64,000 nt of DNA from Jaapia argillacea MUCL 33604 (GCA_000697665.1 KL197713.1:1452593-1516592), one strand, 5' to 3'. Positions 25,208 to 41,418 are shown, counted from the stretch's first letter. The notes: generated from the letters alone by a model not told the origin. Numbers and translations: made by a program.

Positions 25208-25330
25208 AGAAAGCCCTCGCGGCCCGGTCACGCCTCCATCTGGTGTCACGATGTTACAGCCACGTGACAGACATGACCATAGACGCGAATGTGACATTGC
25301 TCACCATTTGACTTCTTGTCTCCGAATGTC
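25208..25330. promoter_or_regulatory. Very short divergent promoter, TAP42 and POT1
   Basis: Only 123 bp separate the two start codons. It contains CACGTG at about 25260, an E-box-type palindrome that could bind bHLH factors; binding is not shown. Confidence 0.4.
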
Positions 25331-28300
25331 ATGAAGCGCGTCACCCAGGATGTCGAACAACCAGCCCCTAAACGACAAAAGTCTGCGGGATCGCTAGATT
25401 TATTCGACGATGATAACCAGAAACAAATCTCGGATATCATTGCGGGCGGGGCTGACGGCGCTGGCTTCATCCAAGGCAAAATCATGATGAAATGGCCAAA
25501 CGGCAGGATCTTACTCCAGATACCGGAAGGTCGCACTCAGCATCGTCTTGAAGTTATGTTATCAGGTCGGTGCACCCAATTTGTAGGGAAGGAATTGTCT
25601 TTTGCCATTGGGGATGTTGTGAGAGTTGGGTTGAAGGGTGGTCAAGTGAAGAAGAAGCCGTCTAATGGGGGTGGGGTAGTTGAGTTTGTGGAAGGTGTTG
25701 TTATAAAGTGGGTTAGCAGTAGTAGGAAGGTAGACGAGGAGGGGAAGGTGGTGGATGTTTGGGAATGTGAGTTTCGACCCCTCTTCCGAACCTTCTGTTT
25801 CTTTACTGGTTAACCGTTTGGTTGTAGTGATTGAGGTTCAAGAACGAGCCAAGGCGAATCAACCTTTGGTAATGAACCCAGTTGATGATTGGTATTCAAC
25901 GCCTCCCGATCCACCAGCACCAGAAATTGCTGGGTCTCGCCGTACGTCCGCCGGCGCTACTTCAGACGACGCCACCGTCGTCGGGGACGCCGAAGACGGG
26001 TTGAAGCAAGCCAATCTTGAAACAATCAGCGCACCGCCGATTCGAGCTCCCGCGCCCGTGACCAAGGATGCTTCGAAGTTAACAGTCGATGCGGATCCCC
26101 GAAATTCTCGTGCAGGGGTACCGAGTGCTAAGGCAACTCGAGACCCAGATCCACATTACAAGCCGAACGTATCCGTTACTCCCGTCCTCCCAACCACAAA
26201 ACCTGCTCTGCCAACCTCAACTTCATCTACAAATCCGAGTTCCAACGTCGCAGCTTCCTCGTCTACACTCGAACCGTCGAAAAATCAACAACCACCCAAA
26301 CCAGCCCTCGGACCACCTCAGAAAAGGACCAGCTCGACTGGTTCGACGGGAGCGGCAAAAAATCCAGCTGTCCTCGGAGGGCAACATACAGAGTCTACTT
26401 CTACTGCACCTCAACCTACAGTCCCTTCTAGATCAACTAGTATGGCGAAGGGACCGGCAGAGTCAAGACCACAATCTCGAGCGTCCATATCGGCTCCTGT
26501 TTCTGGGCGGGATTCTCCCTTGCTTCTTCCTCCTCGGCAAAGTCGAGTTTATTCCTCTGCCGCTACGTCTCAATCGACGATGCCTGCTCCCCAACCCCCT
26601 CGTGCGTCAACTTCCGCTTCGACGTCTTCACGGCCACAGCCAGCGCCCCAACCCCAACCAAACCCACAGCCCCAACTTCCTCCACAACCTCGGGCGTCGA
26701 CATCCACGTTACCTAGGAATCCTCCTCAGAACCCAAAGCAAGCATCAGATCCAAAACCAAAGTCGAAGAAAGCGCAGAAGAGGGAGGAGAGGAAGAGGCG
26801 TGCAAAGGAGAAGAATCGGCTAGGGCAGGAGGCGGCTAGGCAAGAGCAACAACCGGATGAAGATGAGAACCGCATGTGCCAACAAATTGGGGGACAGGCA
26901 GAGGAAGCGGATCTGGGGGGGCGTATGGAGGTGGACGGTGAGATAGATGCTGAGTTTGAGCAGAGGGATGATGGGATGGTTGTCGACGACTCTCACGATA
27001 CGACGGCGAACAACCAACTACCTGGAGTGTCTGCTATGGATGTGGAACCGGATATAATAAATGTAGATGAAGATGCTGTGGAGAGGACTGCTGATATCAC
27101 TCCATTGGTTCAACTCCAGGCGCCCATCCCACCTGAAGTGCAGAAGCAGGTGGCGCCCAAGGAACCTCCGAAGCCCAGAGATCCGGTGCTGAACTTCGTT
27201 CCTGGGTTTGGAGATGGGACTATGCTTGTATGCCTTCCTCTGCTCCCCAGTAAATTGCGTATTGATCTGCTGACTTGTTGTTATAGGGAACGTACTTCCC
27301 GGTATCTGCGATCGCCAAGGAATCAACCCCGAAGCCGGCGTATGGTATGATATACAATGTGATTGCCATCGTCGCCTCAAGTAGTGAGCCGAAACTTACA
27401 AGGACTGGTAGTGAGTTTTCTCCCCTTCCTGCCAATATTTGCTTGTGAACCAGATGACTGACTACCTGAGGCAGGCTGGTCAGCGGCGATCACTCTTGTC
27501 GATCCGTCCAATGTCGATCTCGACACTGGCATTGGGTTTCGCTCGGGTGAAGGGTTTGGTTTTAATTTGTTTACGAAGACGTATAAGGAGTGGTTGCCCC
27601 TCCCTGCGAATGGTGATGTTTTGTTGTTGAGAGGGATCAAGGCAAGTCTTTCAACGTCCTTGATTTCTCTCTCACATAACCAACGAAAAACAATTCGTGC
27701 TGACGGTCTCTTTCACTTGACGATGTAGAGGTCCGAGTTTAACGGTGGGGTAAATGGCGTAGTCTATCCAGACAAACTCAAATGGGCCATTTACAAACCT
27801 TCGACCTCTTCTTTTGGCACACCCACCTTACCCTCCAATGTGCCCTCACAAGAAAGCCTCGACGACGGTTTTGGGCCTTCGTTCTCGCCATTTTGGTCAC
27901 CGACTGCAGTCGAGGTTGAGTATTGTAAGAGGGTGCATGCGTGGTGGGTGAGAGCTAGAGAGGAATATGAGAAGCTGTTCGGTGTTGGAGCTGGAGGGGG
28001 ATTTGTGCATACTATTGGGGACGGGGTTGGGTGGAATGGGAGGAAGGCGAAGAGGTGTCATAGGTTGATTTCTGAGGTTAGCCCGGAGGTTGCGCCTGAT
28101 GGGTTTTTCGATTGTACAGTCGAGGTAAGCTTAATCTACTCAACCTGACATCATCTCACCGTCTATTTTGTACCCTAACTATCTTACTCCTAGGTTGTGC
28201 ACGGCTTCCTACATGATTCTGGGATTTTCTCCCTCTGGGTTACAGATTACACAATCAACAAAGTCCACATCCCCGTCGACGCGCCGTGGTGTAACGCCGA

Positions 28301-29834
28301 GTTTGCTGACAAGGTTATGAAGATTGAGCTGTTTGACGATGCTGCTGAGAAGGGAAAGGACATGAATTCTGGAGAGTTTTGGTATTTGGGGAATGTGAAA
28401 TGTAGGCATGACGGGGTTGGGGGCTACTATGTGGGGAAGATGGGATTTGATCCAAAGTTTTCGAAGTTGGGGGGAGGGGAAGGGGGGGAGTGGGACTCGC
28501 CTATGCTGAAAGCTTTGTTGGAGTGCGTATTTTGTGCTGCTTTGGCCCGTGGTGTGTCGCGCTGACTTGTATTTTTCCGTGTAAGGCGGAAAGCAAAATG
28601 GGAGGAGAGCCGCGCGACGCCTTCAAACTTGCACGCCCTTCTAAGTGAAGTGGACAGAGACCGCGTTGTAGATTGTACCGTCGAGGTAGCCTCCGCCCAT
28701 ATGCCTCATTTCGTTTCCGCTCAATCCTCTTCCTAGATCTTACACACAACTTGCACCCCCAACTCCAAATTATTCGTCCACGTCACCGACTATACTTCCA
28801 ACCGCCACCTTAGTCCCTCCTCCTCGTCTTGGGCAACGAACTACCCCAACCAAGTCCTGACGATTTCTCTCAGAGATGGACAAGAGGAGTGGGCCAAGAA
28901 TATGCAGAAAGGCGAAGTGTACGTTATTAGGGGTTTGTGGCTGAAGAAGACTGAGAAGGGTTACATGGGATTATTAAGAGGGAGTGAGAGGAGGATACAT
29001 AAGGTTAATGTGAAGAATTCTGAGAATGAGAATGTTCGGGCGTTTGTCAGGTGGGTTTTGACTACATCTCCTTTGGCTTGGAAGAGGGATCTGAACGCTG
29101 TGATTTGGACTTGGTAGACGGAAGGAGGAATGGGAGCGGACTGCTACTGGTCAATCAAGTCGAAGTGCGAGTCCCAAGCCTGTGAAACGAATCCCATCCG
29201 TTTCCGTGACTCCTGCGGTTGCCGACCCTCGAATCCCCGTCAAGACAATCAAGGACATCCTTACCGACAAGTCTCTTGGCACTGGGAGATTTCGAGTCCA
29301 AGCCAAGGTCTTTGATTTCTATCCCAATCTGCCTGATGCTTTCGTGCTGAGGTGCACAAGTTGCAACAACAAGTTCGCCATCCATTTCCAACTTTGCCAG
29401 CCTTTTCTGACGCTGTTCTCCGGTTAGCTTGGCCCAGAGGCGAAAGAGATGTATAGATTGTGATGAAGATGCTACGTGTGTAGTTCGGCTATTCTTTGAA
29501 TTGGAGGATGGCGCTGGGGATAGGTTGATGGTGTCTGCTTGTGATCAGGAGGTATGTTTCGACCTTTGGCTGCTTTCCCAATCCATGATAACCTGTTGTT
29601 ACTTAGGCTTCTCCTTTGAAAGGATTCCAGCCAGCAGACCCTGTGTATCATCCAGAAGCGCTTGCTGAGCTTGGCGAGCGTGTCAAGCCTTTCCTCGGTC
29701 ACTTGCTCGACGACAACTTGTGCCGGAACGATAGACAGGATGCCTCAGATGAGCCCTTACGTCCGTTCGTTGTGGACGTGTGGGCCTCTGATCTTCCGAA
29801 GACGATTTTCCGGCTCGTCGGTGTGGATGGATGA
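25331..29834 (+). CDS. POT1: POT1-type telomere end-binding protein with long N-terminal extension
   Basis: Pot1 caps the telomeric single strand. The canonical part starts near 27190: the first OB fold reads GTYFPVSAIAKESTPKPAYG, NVIAIVASSSEPKLTRTGDW, then the LLLRGIK strand. The second fold follows (DCTVEVVHGFLHDSG, DYTINKVHIPVDAPWC), with a further similar segment near 28670-29050 (DCTVEILHTTC, TDYTSNRHL). The C-terminal part contains RCTSCNNKFAI and RCIDCDED, a plausible Cys pair arrangement, and ends FRLVGVDG. Before all this lie about 600 residues: an OB-like block (GFIQGKIMMKWPNGRILLQI, FAIGDVVRVGLKGG) and a Pro/Ser/Thr/Gln-rich disordered stretch. The 25331 ATG is the first real one. 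Frame changes inside are explained by introns with good splice sites. It could be two genes fused by my reading. Confidence 0.78.
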
Positions 29835-30310
29835 TCCATATGGAGGTTCGCGCTGCTGTTTCGTTATCTTGGCGCATTACGGATACCTCAAGGGTCACAA
29901 GTAGCATCATCGAAAGCTTCTTGGTATTTCTGCGCCTAGCTTGGCAATTTGTATGCCAGGTGTCTTTTGCGATGGTTTCCCCAGTCCGTCTGAGGCATGG
30001 TGATCCCAGCCGTGTGAAATTATATACGTCGGCCAGCGGATAGGAGGGCGTGACGGGGCATCCCCAAGTTTGCATTCCTCGATGGGTACATTCTCTCTGT
30101 CGTTCGTTCGATTTTCGCTTCTGTTTAGTACTTGTTCGATGTTGCTGCTGCGTAGCACCGCATCTTGACGTGACCGTCGAATGTGACCGTGATTTTCGTC
30201 GCCCATGTGGATGACCGACACGGTTGTCGAAGACTCAACGCTGCCCACTCCTATAACTGGGGCCTTTCTTTACACGATCCTGTTTGGTTTGTCCTGGCAG
30301 TCTGGCTAGA
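29835..30310. other. Intergenic region between POT1 and KEX2
   Basis: It holds the POT1 3' end and the KEX2 promoter. Minus-strand open frames here show no motifs and are judged chance frames. Confidence 0.45.
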
Positions 30311-33238
30311 ATGCGTCTCCCGCTGACGCTGGTTCTCCTTCTGCTGGCGCCTCAGGCTTTGCTTGCCTCCTCTCCTGCAAAACGCTTCTATTCTAGCCAT
30401 GACTACTATGTTCTTGAACACGACCCATTAGCTGGCGCATCGCTGGAACAATGTGCTCACGCCCTGGGAGTAGAGATTGTTGAACAGGCTGGAGAGTTAC
30501 GTGATCACTGGTTGGTACGGGTACCCAAGCACGACACTCGAATATCTGCTAGGGCTGCGGATTCTGTCGTTGCCGCCTACAAAGACCTACGAGCTCGAGC
30601 CGAATCACCATCATTATCATCTCGGTCCGAAGATTCAGCGTTGTCAAAACGAATAACATCTTCAGTCAAATACCTCGCCCCTCAAATACCCCGACAGCGA
30701 GTCAAACGCGCACCTCCATCCATCAGGCAAGAAGATGAGCAAAATGGCACAACGTCTGCTGCTGTTGCTCAGCGCCTTGGGATCGAGGATCCAACGTTCC
30801 CACAACAATGGCATTTAGTCAATGACGAGTTTCCCGGAAATATGATGAATGTCACACCTTTGTGGGACATGGGGATTATGGGTGAGGGAGTGATCTCAGC
30901 GTTGGTGGATGACGGTTTGGATTACAACAGTGATGACCTTGCGGAAAACTTCGTGCGTCCCACTCGTGGCCTCCGCGACTTTCATCATCAGACCTAACCT
31001 ATTTCTAGGATCCAGTAGGCTCCTATGATTTCAACGACCATGTCGATCTACCCACTCCCACGCTATTCGATGACCACCACGGTACTCGGTGCGCTGGCCA
31101 AATAGCAGCTGTCAAGAACAATGTATGCGGTGTCGGTATCGCTTTCAAATCGAAAGTCGCTGGCGTTCGTATCCTATCCGGACCCATCTCTGACGTGGAC
31201 GAAGCCGCGTCATTGAACTACGGATACCAAACCACGTCCATCTTCAGCTGTAGTTGGGGTCCGTCAGATGATGGGCGGTCAATGGAGGCACCCGACTACC
31301 TTATCCAGAAGGCGGTTGTCAACGGTATCAACAATGGGCGAGGAGGCAAGGGCTCTATATATGTCTTTGCCAGCGGGAATGGAGCCCAACACGACGACCA
31401 ATGTAACTTTGATGGATACACCAATAGTATCTACTCAATCACCGTTTCCGCTATCGACTACAAGGGACTACATCCGTACTACTCAGAGTCTTGCGCCGCC
31501 AATATGGTTGTTGCGTATAGCTCAGGCAGTGGAAATCATATTGTTTGTGTCACTTCTCGCCTGGGTGAAGCTTCTGATATCCATACTCCTTTCAGGTCAC
31601 CACGGACGTTGGGAAGGATAAATGCTCGACCACTCATGGTGGAACTTCCGCCGCGGCTCCAAATGCTGTGGGTGTTTTCGCACTTGCGTTATCAGTTCGG
31701 TTTGTACCCTTCGATTGCTGTCAACGGTGCCGTTACTAATCCGTTTAATGGCAGTCCTGACCTGACATGGCGCGATATGCAACACCTATGCGTACAAACC
31801 GCCAAAGTTGTCAACCCCGACGACCCCGATTGGGAAAACACAGCCGCCGGCCGTCCTTTCAGCTACAAATACGGTTTTGGTCGACTCGATGGTGCGGCAT
31901 ATGTTACAGCTGCCCAGAGCTGGGAACTAGTCAAACCCCAGGCCCGAATGCGCCTTCCGTCTATCCAGATCAACAATGGTACGATGGACGCCGATGGGAA
32001 TATGACGGGAGGAACACCTATACCCTCGGGCGGTTTGCAAAGCACCTTCACGGTCACTCCCGAAATGATGCAAGAGAACAACCTCGAAACGTTGGAGCAT
32101 ATCACTATACGAGTTTGGATCACGCATACAAGGAGAGGTGATGTGGAGGTCGAGTTGGTTAGTCCGCATGGTATCAAGAGTGTTTTGGCCGCGAAGAGGA
32201 GGTTTGATGCCGCTAATACTGGATATCCTGGTTGGCGGTTCATGTCTGTCAAACATTGGTCAGTAAACGCTACATCAAGTCTTGGATTATGGTTTTGATT
32301 TAATTTCTAGGGATGAGTCGCCAGTTGGAGATTGGACAATTAGAGTGTCTGATCAGAATATAGCAGACCAATCTGGTGCTTTCCTTGGGTGGGGAATGAC
32401 TTTCTGGGGTTCGACTATTGATCCCTCAAAAGCGATCTTATATGACGTCGAGTTGAATGATGATCTCTTACCCCTGCCGCCTGCCGAGGAAGAGGCACCT
32501 CCACCACCAAGCTCAACCATCCCTGCGCCTTCCTCCACCAAATCCCATGCTAAACCTACCGACCACCTCCCTGGAGACCATGGCACAGCCGAAGGCGAGG
32601 CGGACAAACCAGCATTCCCCGGCGCCTCTGGTACGCCGACGCCAGTTGACGATTCCACCTCGGCCACCGGATCCCCTACACCTACATCTTCGATGACGCC
32701 AACTCCAGACGAAGGGTGGTTCCCGGGCATGGGAAAACTCATCTCGAATCAAAAATGGTTCTTTGGTGCCGTTGGAGTCGTCGCGTTGTTTGGAGTGTCG
32801 GCAGCCATCTTTTTCTGGAGACGTCGTACGTTACGGCGCAGAGCACAATATTCTTCACTCGCAGCTGGTGATGATCTTCCGATGAGTGGTATTCAAGGTG
32901 GCCGTTCAGGTGCACCTCCCCGGACTAAAGAATTATATGATGCATTCGGGGAGGTTTCGGACGACGAGTACGATGACGCTGATGAGGAGACTGGGTTACG
33001 AAGGGGGAATCCTCAGGAGCGACATTTGGAAGAGCTTGGCTTCCACTCTGGATTCTTGGATGACGAAGAGGTCGACACCACGAATCCTACCGTGCCCTTG
33101 TATAGAGACGAACCTGAGGGTGGCGTCGAGGAGACTGCGCATGATCAGCCTGTAGATGACCGGTCGCGGAGTCCGGGGAGCAGCGGGAGCAGCGGGAGCG
33201 GCACTGGCAGTTGGGAACATGCATCACAGACTCACTAG
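30311..33238 (+). CDS. KEX2: Kexin (Kex2), proprotein-processing subtilase of the late Golgi
   Basis: Kex2 cleaves after Lys-Arg and Arg-Arg in secreted precursors. A signal peptide (MRLPLTLVLLLLAPQALLAS) precedes the prodomain, which ends near PRQRVKRAPPS, a likely autoprocessing site. The catalytic triad is present: Asp in ALVDDGLDYNSDD, His in FDDHHGTRCAGQ, and Ser in THGGTSAAAPNAVGVFAL; the oxyanion Asn is in VFASGNGAQ. The P domain follows (LEHITIRVWITHTRRGDVEV, GDWTIRVSDQ). Then come a Ser/Thr/Pro-rich stalk, one membrane helix (WFFGAVGVVALFGVSAAIFF) and an acidic cytosolic tail. Four short introns were traced, near 30950-31010, 31545-31595, 31700-31755 and 32255-32310. The ATG at 30311 begins the signal peptide cleanly. 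Tail-to-tail with MCM7. Confidence 0.95.
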
Positions 33239-33379
33239 GACTTTATACATAGGACTTGTTCATAATGTTATTGATCTATGGGGAAGGGGTATATTACGCA
33301 AATACAGATGATACCACTACATGGGACCCTACGACTACAGAAAGCAAATCGAAAGCGTGTACATGGACATCCAGGGCAA

Positions 33380-36174
<2,795 letters not shown>

Positions 36175-36412
36175 TATAAGTCGCGTCGAAGTCGCGTCGG
36201 GTGAAGAGAGACGCGCTCGATGGTGGAAGCGGACAAGGCAGAGTTACAGGCCGAGTCCCACGGTAGCATTTCCTTTGGCTTTAGCGACGACGCAGTCCAC
36301 TGCACGCTCACTCAACCGCAGTCTGAGTGGTGCTACCCTTGTACTTGATCCCTCAGAACCCTGTCAGCATATTTATGACCTCGAATATCTTGTTGTAAAT
36401 TATCTCTATGGT
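36175..36412. promoter_or_regulatory. Shared divergent upstream region, MCM7 and DNMT1
   Basis: A 238-bp gap between opposite start codons. It contains GACGCG-type strings (GAGACGCGCTC near 36207), reminiscent of the MluI cell-cycle box ACGCGT core that drives replication genes; the match is partial. Confidence 0.35.
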
Positions 36413-39400
36413 ATGGAGCCTTCCAGACAAGCGCCGAAACGGACCTGCCGCTCGGGCTGTGGCACCCAACTCCAGGCGGTCGAATCACCCTCCAAGAGGC
36501 GCAAGGTTGGTCCCACCGCCCAAAGAATTTCTCGTGGACGACCGGTGAGTGGGATTCAATTCTCTTGTTATGAAACTTGCTCATACTTGGGTCTTCCCAG
36601 CAGCCGAGCTTGACAACTCGTTCCAACACCGCCAATGATGTGACTGACTCCTCGTCTGACGGCGAAGGAGGTGATAGTCGACCGAGCACCTCAAAGTCTA
36701 CTCCAACCATTTCTCGAAATTCTGTAACACACAACCCCAAATGTAAGATTCTGGTACTATTTATTCGTCCCCCTCCCCCAGAGTTTACAATTAATTCGCA
36801 GCTGTATACAAGGCATCCAATGACGAGCTTATCGAGGATGAGAATCTTCAAATTATTGGAGAGATCGCACCTGTGAACGAGGACGAGGACGCTAGCTTGC
36901 CGGTTAGGGAGCTCAGTGACTTCACCATCTACGACTCGGGTTCCCATCGCTTCGTCAGCGTTTACGAGTTGCAGACGAACAATCTCGACGAGGCAGATTT
37001 CCGAGCTTCTGGGCTCGTCACTGCACATGCTGATGAAGAAGATGAGGACGACGACGAGGACGAAGAGGACGAAGAAACCGACAGCAATAGTTCTCCTCCA
37101 CAGAGGGTCTGTTTGTCCCGAATCGTGAAGTTTAATATTTATCATGTTTATGGGAGGGGCCAGAAGGCCCAGTTGGATTGGTATGTGAAAACAACATTCT
37201 CTTCCCCTCGATCTCTTGCTCAAGAGATTGGTTATAAGTGATGTGTGGATCGGAACGGAGTTCGCGTGGTACCTTTTGCGAGTGCCCTCTCGTCCTTACT
37301 GCCCGCTCTACAAAGACTTTTACCTCCGGCATCAAATGCTCTGTCTTCTCGTATCCGCGGCGATAGAGGACCCCAAAGCTACGTATGAGGATTTCATCCT
37401 CACCCTAGAGGGGGACCCAGAGTTTGTGGATCCCGATGGCTTGATGGAGAAGGTATTGGGAAGGATACCGTCCAAGGCTGATGTGGATTGCGACGAGACG
37501 GTTTGTCAATGCTATTCATCAATCTAAGGCTTTGAAGTCACATTATTTCCAGCGAAATCAACTAGCGGGATTGGTCCTCGAATTGAACGAGCGACAAGTG
37601 GGACTCAAACTCATCCTAGCCAACTCGCCCCTCCTCAACTACATTCTTCCTGAACGTTCAGCTGCGCCGGGAAGGGCGATCGCCTCCGACCGGCATACAC
37701 TCAAGAACACTCGCAAAAAATCGGGTAAATCTGTGGAGACGGCAACGGTCATCACACCGACCATCAAGAAAATTGCGGAGCCGTTTTTCTTGCAACGACT
37801 GGCAGCTGCTGGAGAAATTGATGGAGTCTCCCGTGTTGATGAGGCTCGAATAGTGAAACGTACGCCAAAAATCCACCGCGGCAACCACAAGTCTGTGGTT
37901 TGGTTGGAAAATGAGATGGCCCCGCTTGAGGATGCTCAATATTTCACGTCTGTCCGTATAGACGGTGTAACATATTCCGTAAGTCTCTGCCCCTCTTTCA
38001 GAATTAACAGACTGGACTTACAAAATTGCCCCTTTCTGGCTCAGGTTTACGATTCCGTTGCCATGTTGCCAGGTGAAGACGATGACAAGAACAGGAGGAA
38101 GAATGCAACGACTGATGCAGCACGTTCAAAGAATGCATTTGCAAACTCGATGTGGTTAGTTTCGGTCACTCCTCCTCATTGAATCCATCCATATTCTTAT
38201 TCTCCTCACCAGGTTCGGTAGAATTCGCTACTTTTTCGAAGACGACGACGGAATGCAATTCCACGTGCAGTGGTATCAACATGGGTCTCAAACTCTCCTC
38301 CAAGAGCTTGCTCACGTCAATTCGCTCTTTCTCATCGACGAATGTCAAGACCTTCCCTTGGACTCCATTTATTCAAAGGTATATGTTCGAGAGCTCGATG
38401 CCAATGAAGTTGAGCCGCTAGATGAAGAACCCTCATCTACACACTTCTTCTGCAAGTAAGTACTGTCACAATGCATGCATCTCCTAGAACGATACGTTTA
38501 CCAGTAATCTGAACTCCATAGCTTTCGCTGGCGCAAAGAAGACTCATCATTTATTTATCGTGACGAAAACCTGGACCCAGCTATTGATCTTTGTGAACCC
38601 CACAAACCCTGTGGATCGTGTGCAAGAAAACTTTGGTCTGAGCAACTTGAGAAATCCTCGCAGGATTACCACATCCACGACTTCATCTACCTCCCCGGAT
38701 CCTCGCTGGATGGCCCATATCAAATTGCCCAAATCACCCAAGTCAAACCAACCTTATCAGTTCGCCTCTTGGGTCGTTACGACGATGTCATCCAGACGAT
38801 GGCGGAAAGAGATGGCAATATTTGTGCCGATGAGGTTGGAGTCGTAGCTCTCCACTTTATATTTTGCTAAAATATCATTGTGCACACAGCGACGCCTCCT
38901 CTGGACATCTACCAAAAAGAATGTCAACCCGGAGGAAATACAAGGTCGTTGTCATGTGATACATCCGTCACATCCTGATTTTTCATCGTTCAGCCTTGAT
39001 CAATGGTGTCAGCACCATGACCATTTTTATGTCCAGGAGATATTAGCCTCCTCAGCAATAAAGTCGCCGAAAGATCTTCGACCTCTCCGCCCTCAGCAGT
39101 TCAAGTTCTGCGAAGATTGCCACCAGGTACGGGTAGATGCTGTCAAGTCACGGATATCCTTCATCCGGGAGGGGTCGCCTCTACGAGGCTTAGAACTATT
39201 CAGTGGTATGCTCCATTCCCAAAAATATCTGACGTTGTTTATATATGTCACGTGCAGGTGCTGGCGGGCTTTCTGTGGGACTGGAGAAATCTGGATTTGT
39301 GAAAACTGAGTGGGCGGTGGAATACTCGCCGAGTGCTGCGCTGACATATGCGTAAGCCACCAATCTTTTGGCTCCACCTCCGCTTCCTCACTCGGATATA

Positions 39401-41418
39401 CAGTACAAACCACCCCAACGCCACAGTTTACAACCAGAGTGTCAACGCCTTGTTGAAACAGACCTTGGCGTGTCATTTGGGCGAGGAATTGAAACCTCTG
39501 CTTTCTATAATTGGTGATGAGTTACCCCCCATGCCGCGCCAAGGAGAAGTGGAATTTGTTTATGGAGGTATGATCTCGCTCATCATTTCTACGCAAAAGT
39601 TGACACCCTAGAAGGCCCCCCTTGCCAATCCTTTAGCGGTGCAAACCATAATAAGGTGTGTTCCGATATTTTATGACTCCGCAACTGTTACTCATCCACT
39701 ATCCGCAGAGAGCTGACGACCTCCGGTACATCCTCTTTCGAGCGCTGGAGTTTCACGTTTGCTAATCGCCGCTGATCGGCATCCACTTCCGCAGGAGCTC
39801 GCTAATTTGTAACTTTATGTCTTGGGTTGATCATTACCGACCCAAGTATTTCCTCCTCGAGAACGTCCTAGGACTACTCAGTCATCGTGTTGGTGGTACC
39901 CAAGACGGCCGTCGCATCGTGGATGGTGTCAAGCAAGGAATGGTCAAATTCATATTGCGGGCAGCGACAAGTCTGCAGTGAGCAGGACCCTCTTTTCGAT
40001 GACAATGCTTATATGTTATGCGTTCCGAATTACAGATATCAGGTTCATGTCAAGGTTCTTCAAGCAGGTGACTACGGCTCTCCACAGTCGCGCCAGAGAG
40101 TCATATTCTTGGGTGCTATCCGGGATTGCCGTGTGCCCGAGTTTCCAATACCGATGTACTCTTTCCCTCGACGATCTTGGAAGAGCCTTATGGCTACAGG
40201 CGATGAAATTTGGCCAATATCACGAAATCCCAACGATACTACCTCCCGCTGTGCACCGTATCGCGGAGTGACTGTTAACGATGCCATTGGTGATCTAGTG
40301 AGTCACAAAAACTGTGAAGACGATTCGAATCGCTCATGTACTGACAACGAAAGCCGCCATATGATTGGTCAGTACCCGCGATTACTTATTCCACCTCCCT
40401 CACGTATCAGATTTTTTCAGGATCAATCCACACAATATCCTCAAGCAGACGAGGAAGGAGAAGGACGACGTAGCTGATCGCCAGGAGCAAGGAATTGATC
40501 AAGTAGAGGCAAGGAATTCGGCAGTCGTCACTTCGGGATATCAACAACCAGTCGATTATGCTTACCCCCCTCGGAACCGTTATCAAAGGGACCTTCGGGC
40601 TGGGGCAGGAGAGCAAGTATTTTATCATTACACCCGGTATGTGTTTCCTCACAGCTCAAAATCGAGACTTATTCTGGTCGTCCTAGTGCATTCGCCCCTC
40701 AGATTGTGGAGAGGTACACTTCAATATCGTGTCCAAGGAATCGTCAATCTTAATGAATGCTCCCGTTCCTAGAGTCATAGCAATCCCGCTTACTGCTGGG
40801 GCTGACCAATCGAGTACGCGACCCATAACTCATCACTTCATTGGTTAAATTTCTTCGTAGGTCTGCCTCAGCAACTGCGCGGAAACGATACTCTCAGGGG
40901 CGGCCAAAAGACCTACAAAGGTGGAGTCTCATGCAATAATATCCCATCATCCGAACTAACTGGTCTCCAGGTATGTACGGGAGGCTCGATGGCAAGGGGT
41001 ATTTCAGAACCGCCTTGACCGACGTCAAACCGAACACAAGTCCAGGCGGTGTTGTTCTGCATCCATCGGTAAGTGAGACTTAACGATTGCGTTTGGGTTC
41101 CTCACGTACCTACTCGGCACACAGCAAAAGCGAGTTATTACAGTCAGGGAATGCGCGCGAGCTCAAGGATTTCCGGACACCTACCGATTTAAATCGGTGG
41201 AATCGCAGGCCATCGGAGTTATTGCCGATGTAAGTCTCTTACAACTCTTCACTTTCCTTCGCCCTGTGGGCTTACATACCATCAACGTCACGTAGCAACT
41301 TCGTCAGATAGGTAATGCAGTACCTATCCCACTGGCCCGAGCACTGGGTCAATCCATCGGCGAATCCATGATGCTCGAATGGGAGGAGCGGCGAGAGGAG
41401 GGAAGTGTAGTGGTGTAA
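36413..41418 (+). CDS. DNMT1: DNMT1-type DNA (cytosine-5) methyltransferase
   Basis: This should methylate cytosine in DNA, most likely maintaining CpG marks in the nucleus. Order of parts: a Lys/Arg-rich start (MEPSRQAPKRTCRS), an acidic stretch (EDEDDDEDEEDEE), the RFTS replication-foci domain (VWIGTEFAWYLLRVPSRPYC), two BAH domains (about 37.93-38.46 and 38.54-39.05 kb), then the catalytic core. Catalytic motifs: I LELFSGAGGLSVGLE, IV GGPPCQSFSGANHNK with the active Cys, VI YFLLENVLGLL, VIII QSRQRVIFLGA, IX RVITVRECARAQGFPD, X RQIGNAVPIPLARAL. All key residues are present. No CXXC zinc finger is visible between RFTS and BAH. About 20 introns; several very small exons near 39.65-39.80 kb were checked by joining RADDLR to SSLICNF. 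The start could be slightly upstream. Confidence 0.9.

Noticed and set aside
25755-25830. Apparent frame break near the start of the POT1-like gene
   Set aside because: A GTGAGT donor and GTTGTAG acceptor join the two frames cleanly (VWE then LIEVQERAK), so this is an intron.
26089-26823. Long open frame of 244 codons in another frame of POT1
   Set aside because: It is a shadow of the Pro/Ser/Thr-rich linker; composition is Gln/Arg/Leu-heavy and has no splice context.
39640-39850. Possible disruption of the methyltransferase between motifs IV and VI
   Set aside because: Two introns flank a tiny exon encoding RADDLR; joining it gives a normal path into YFLLENVLGLL.
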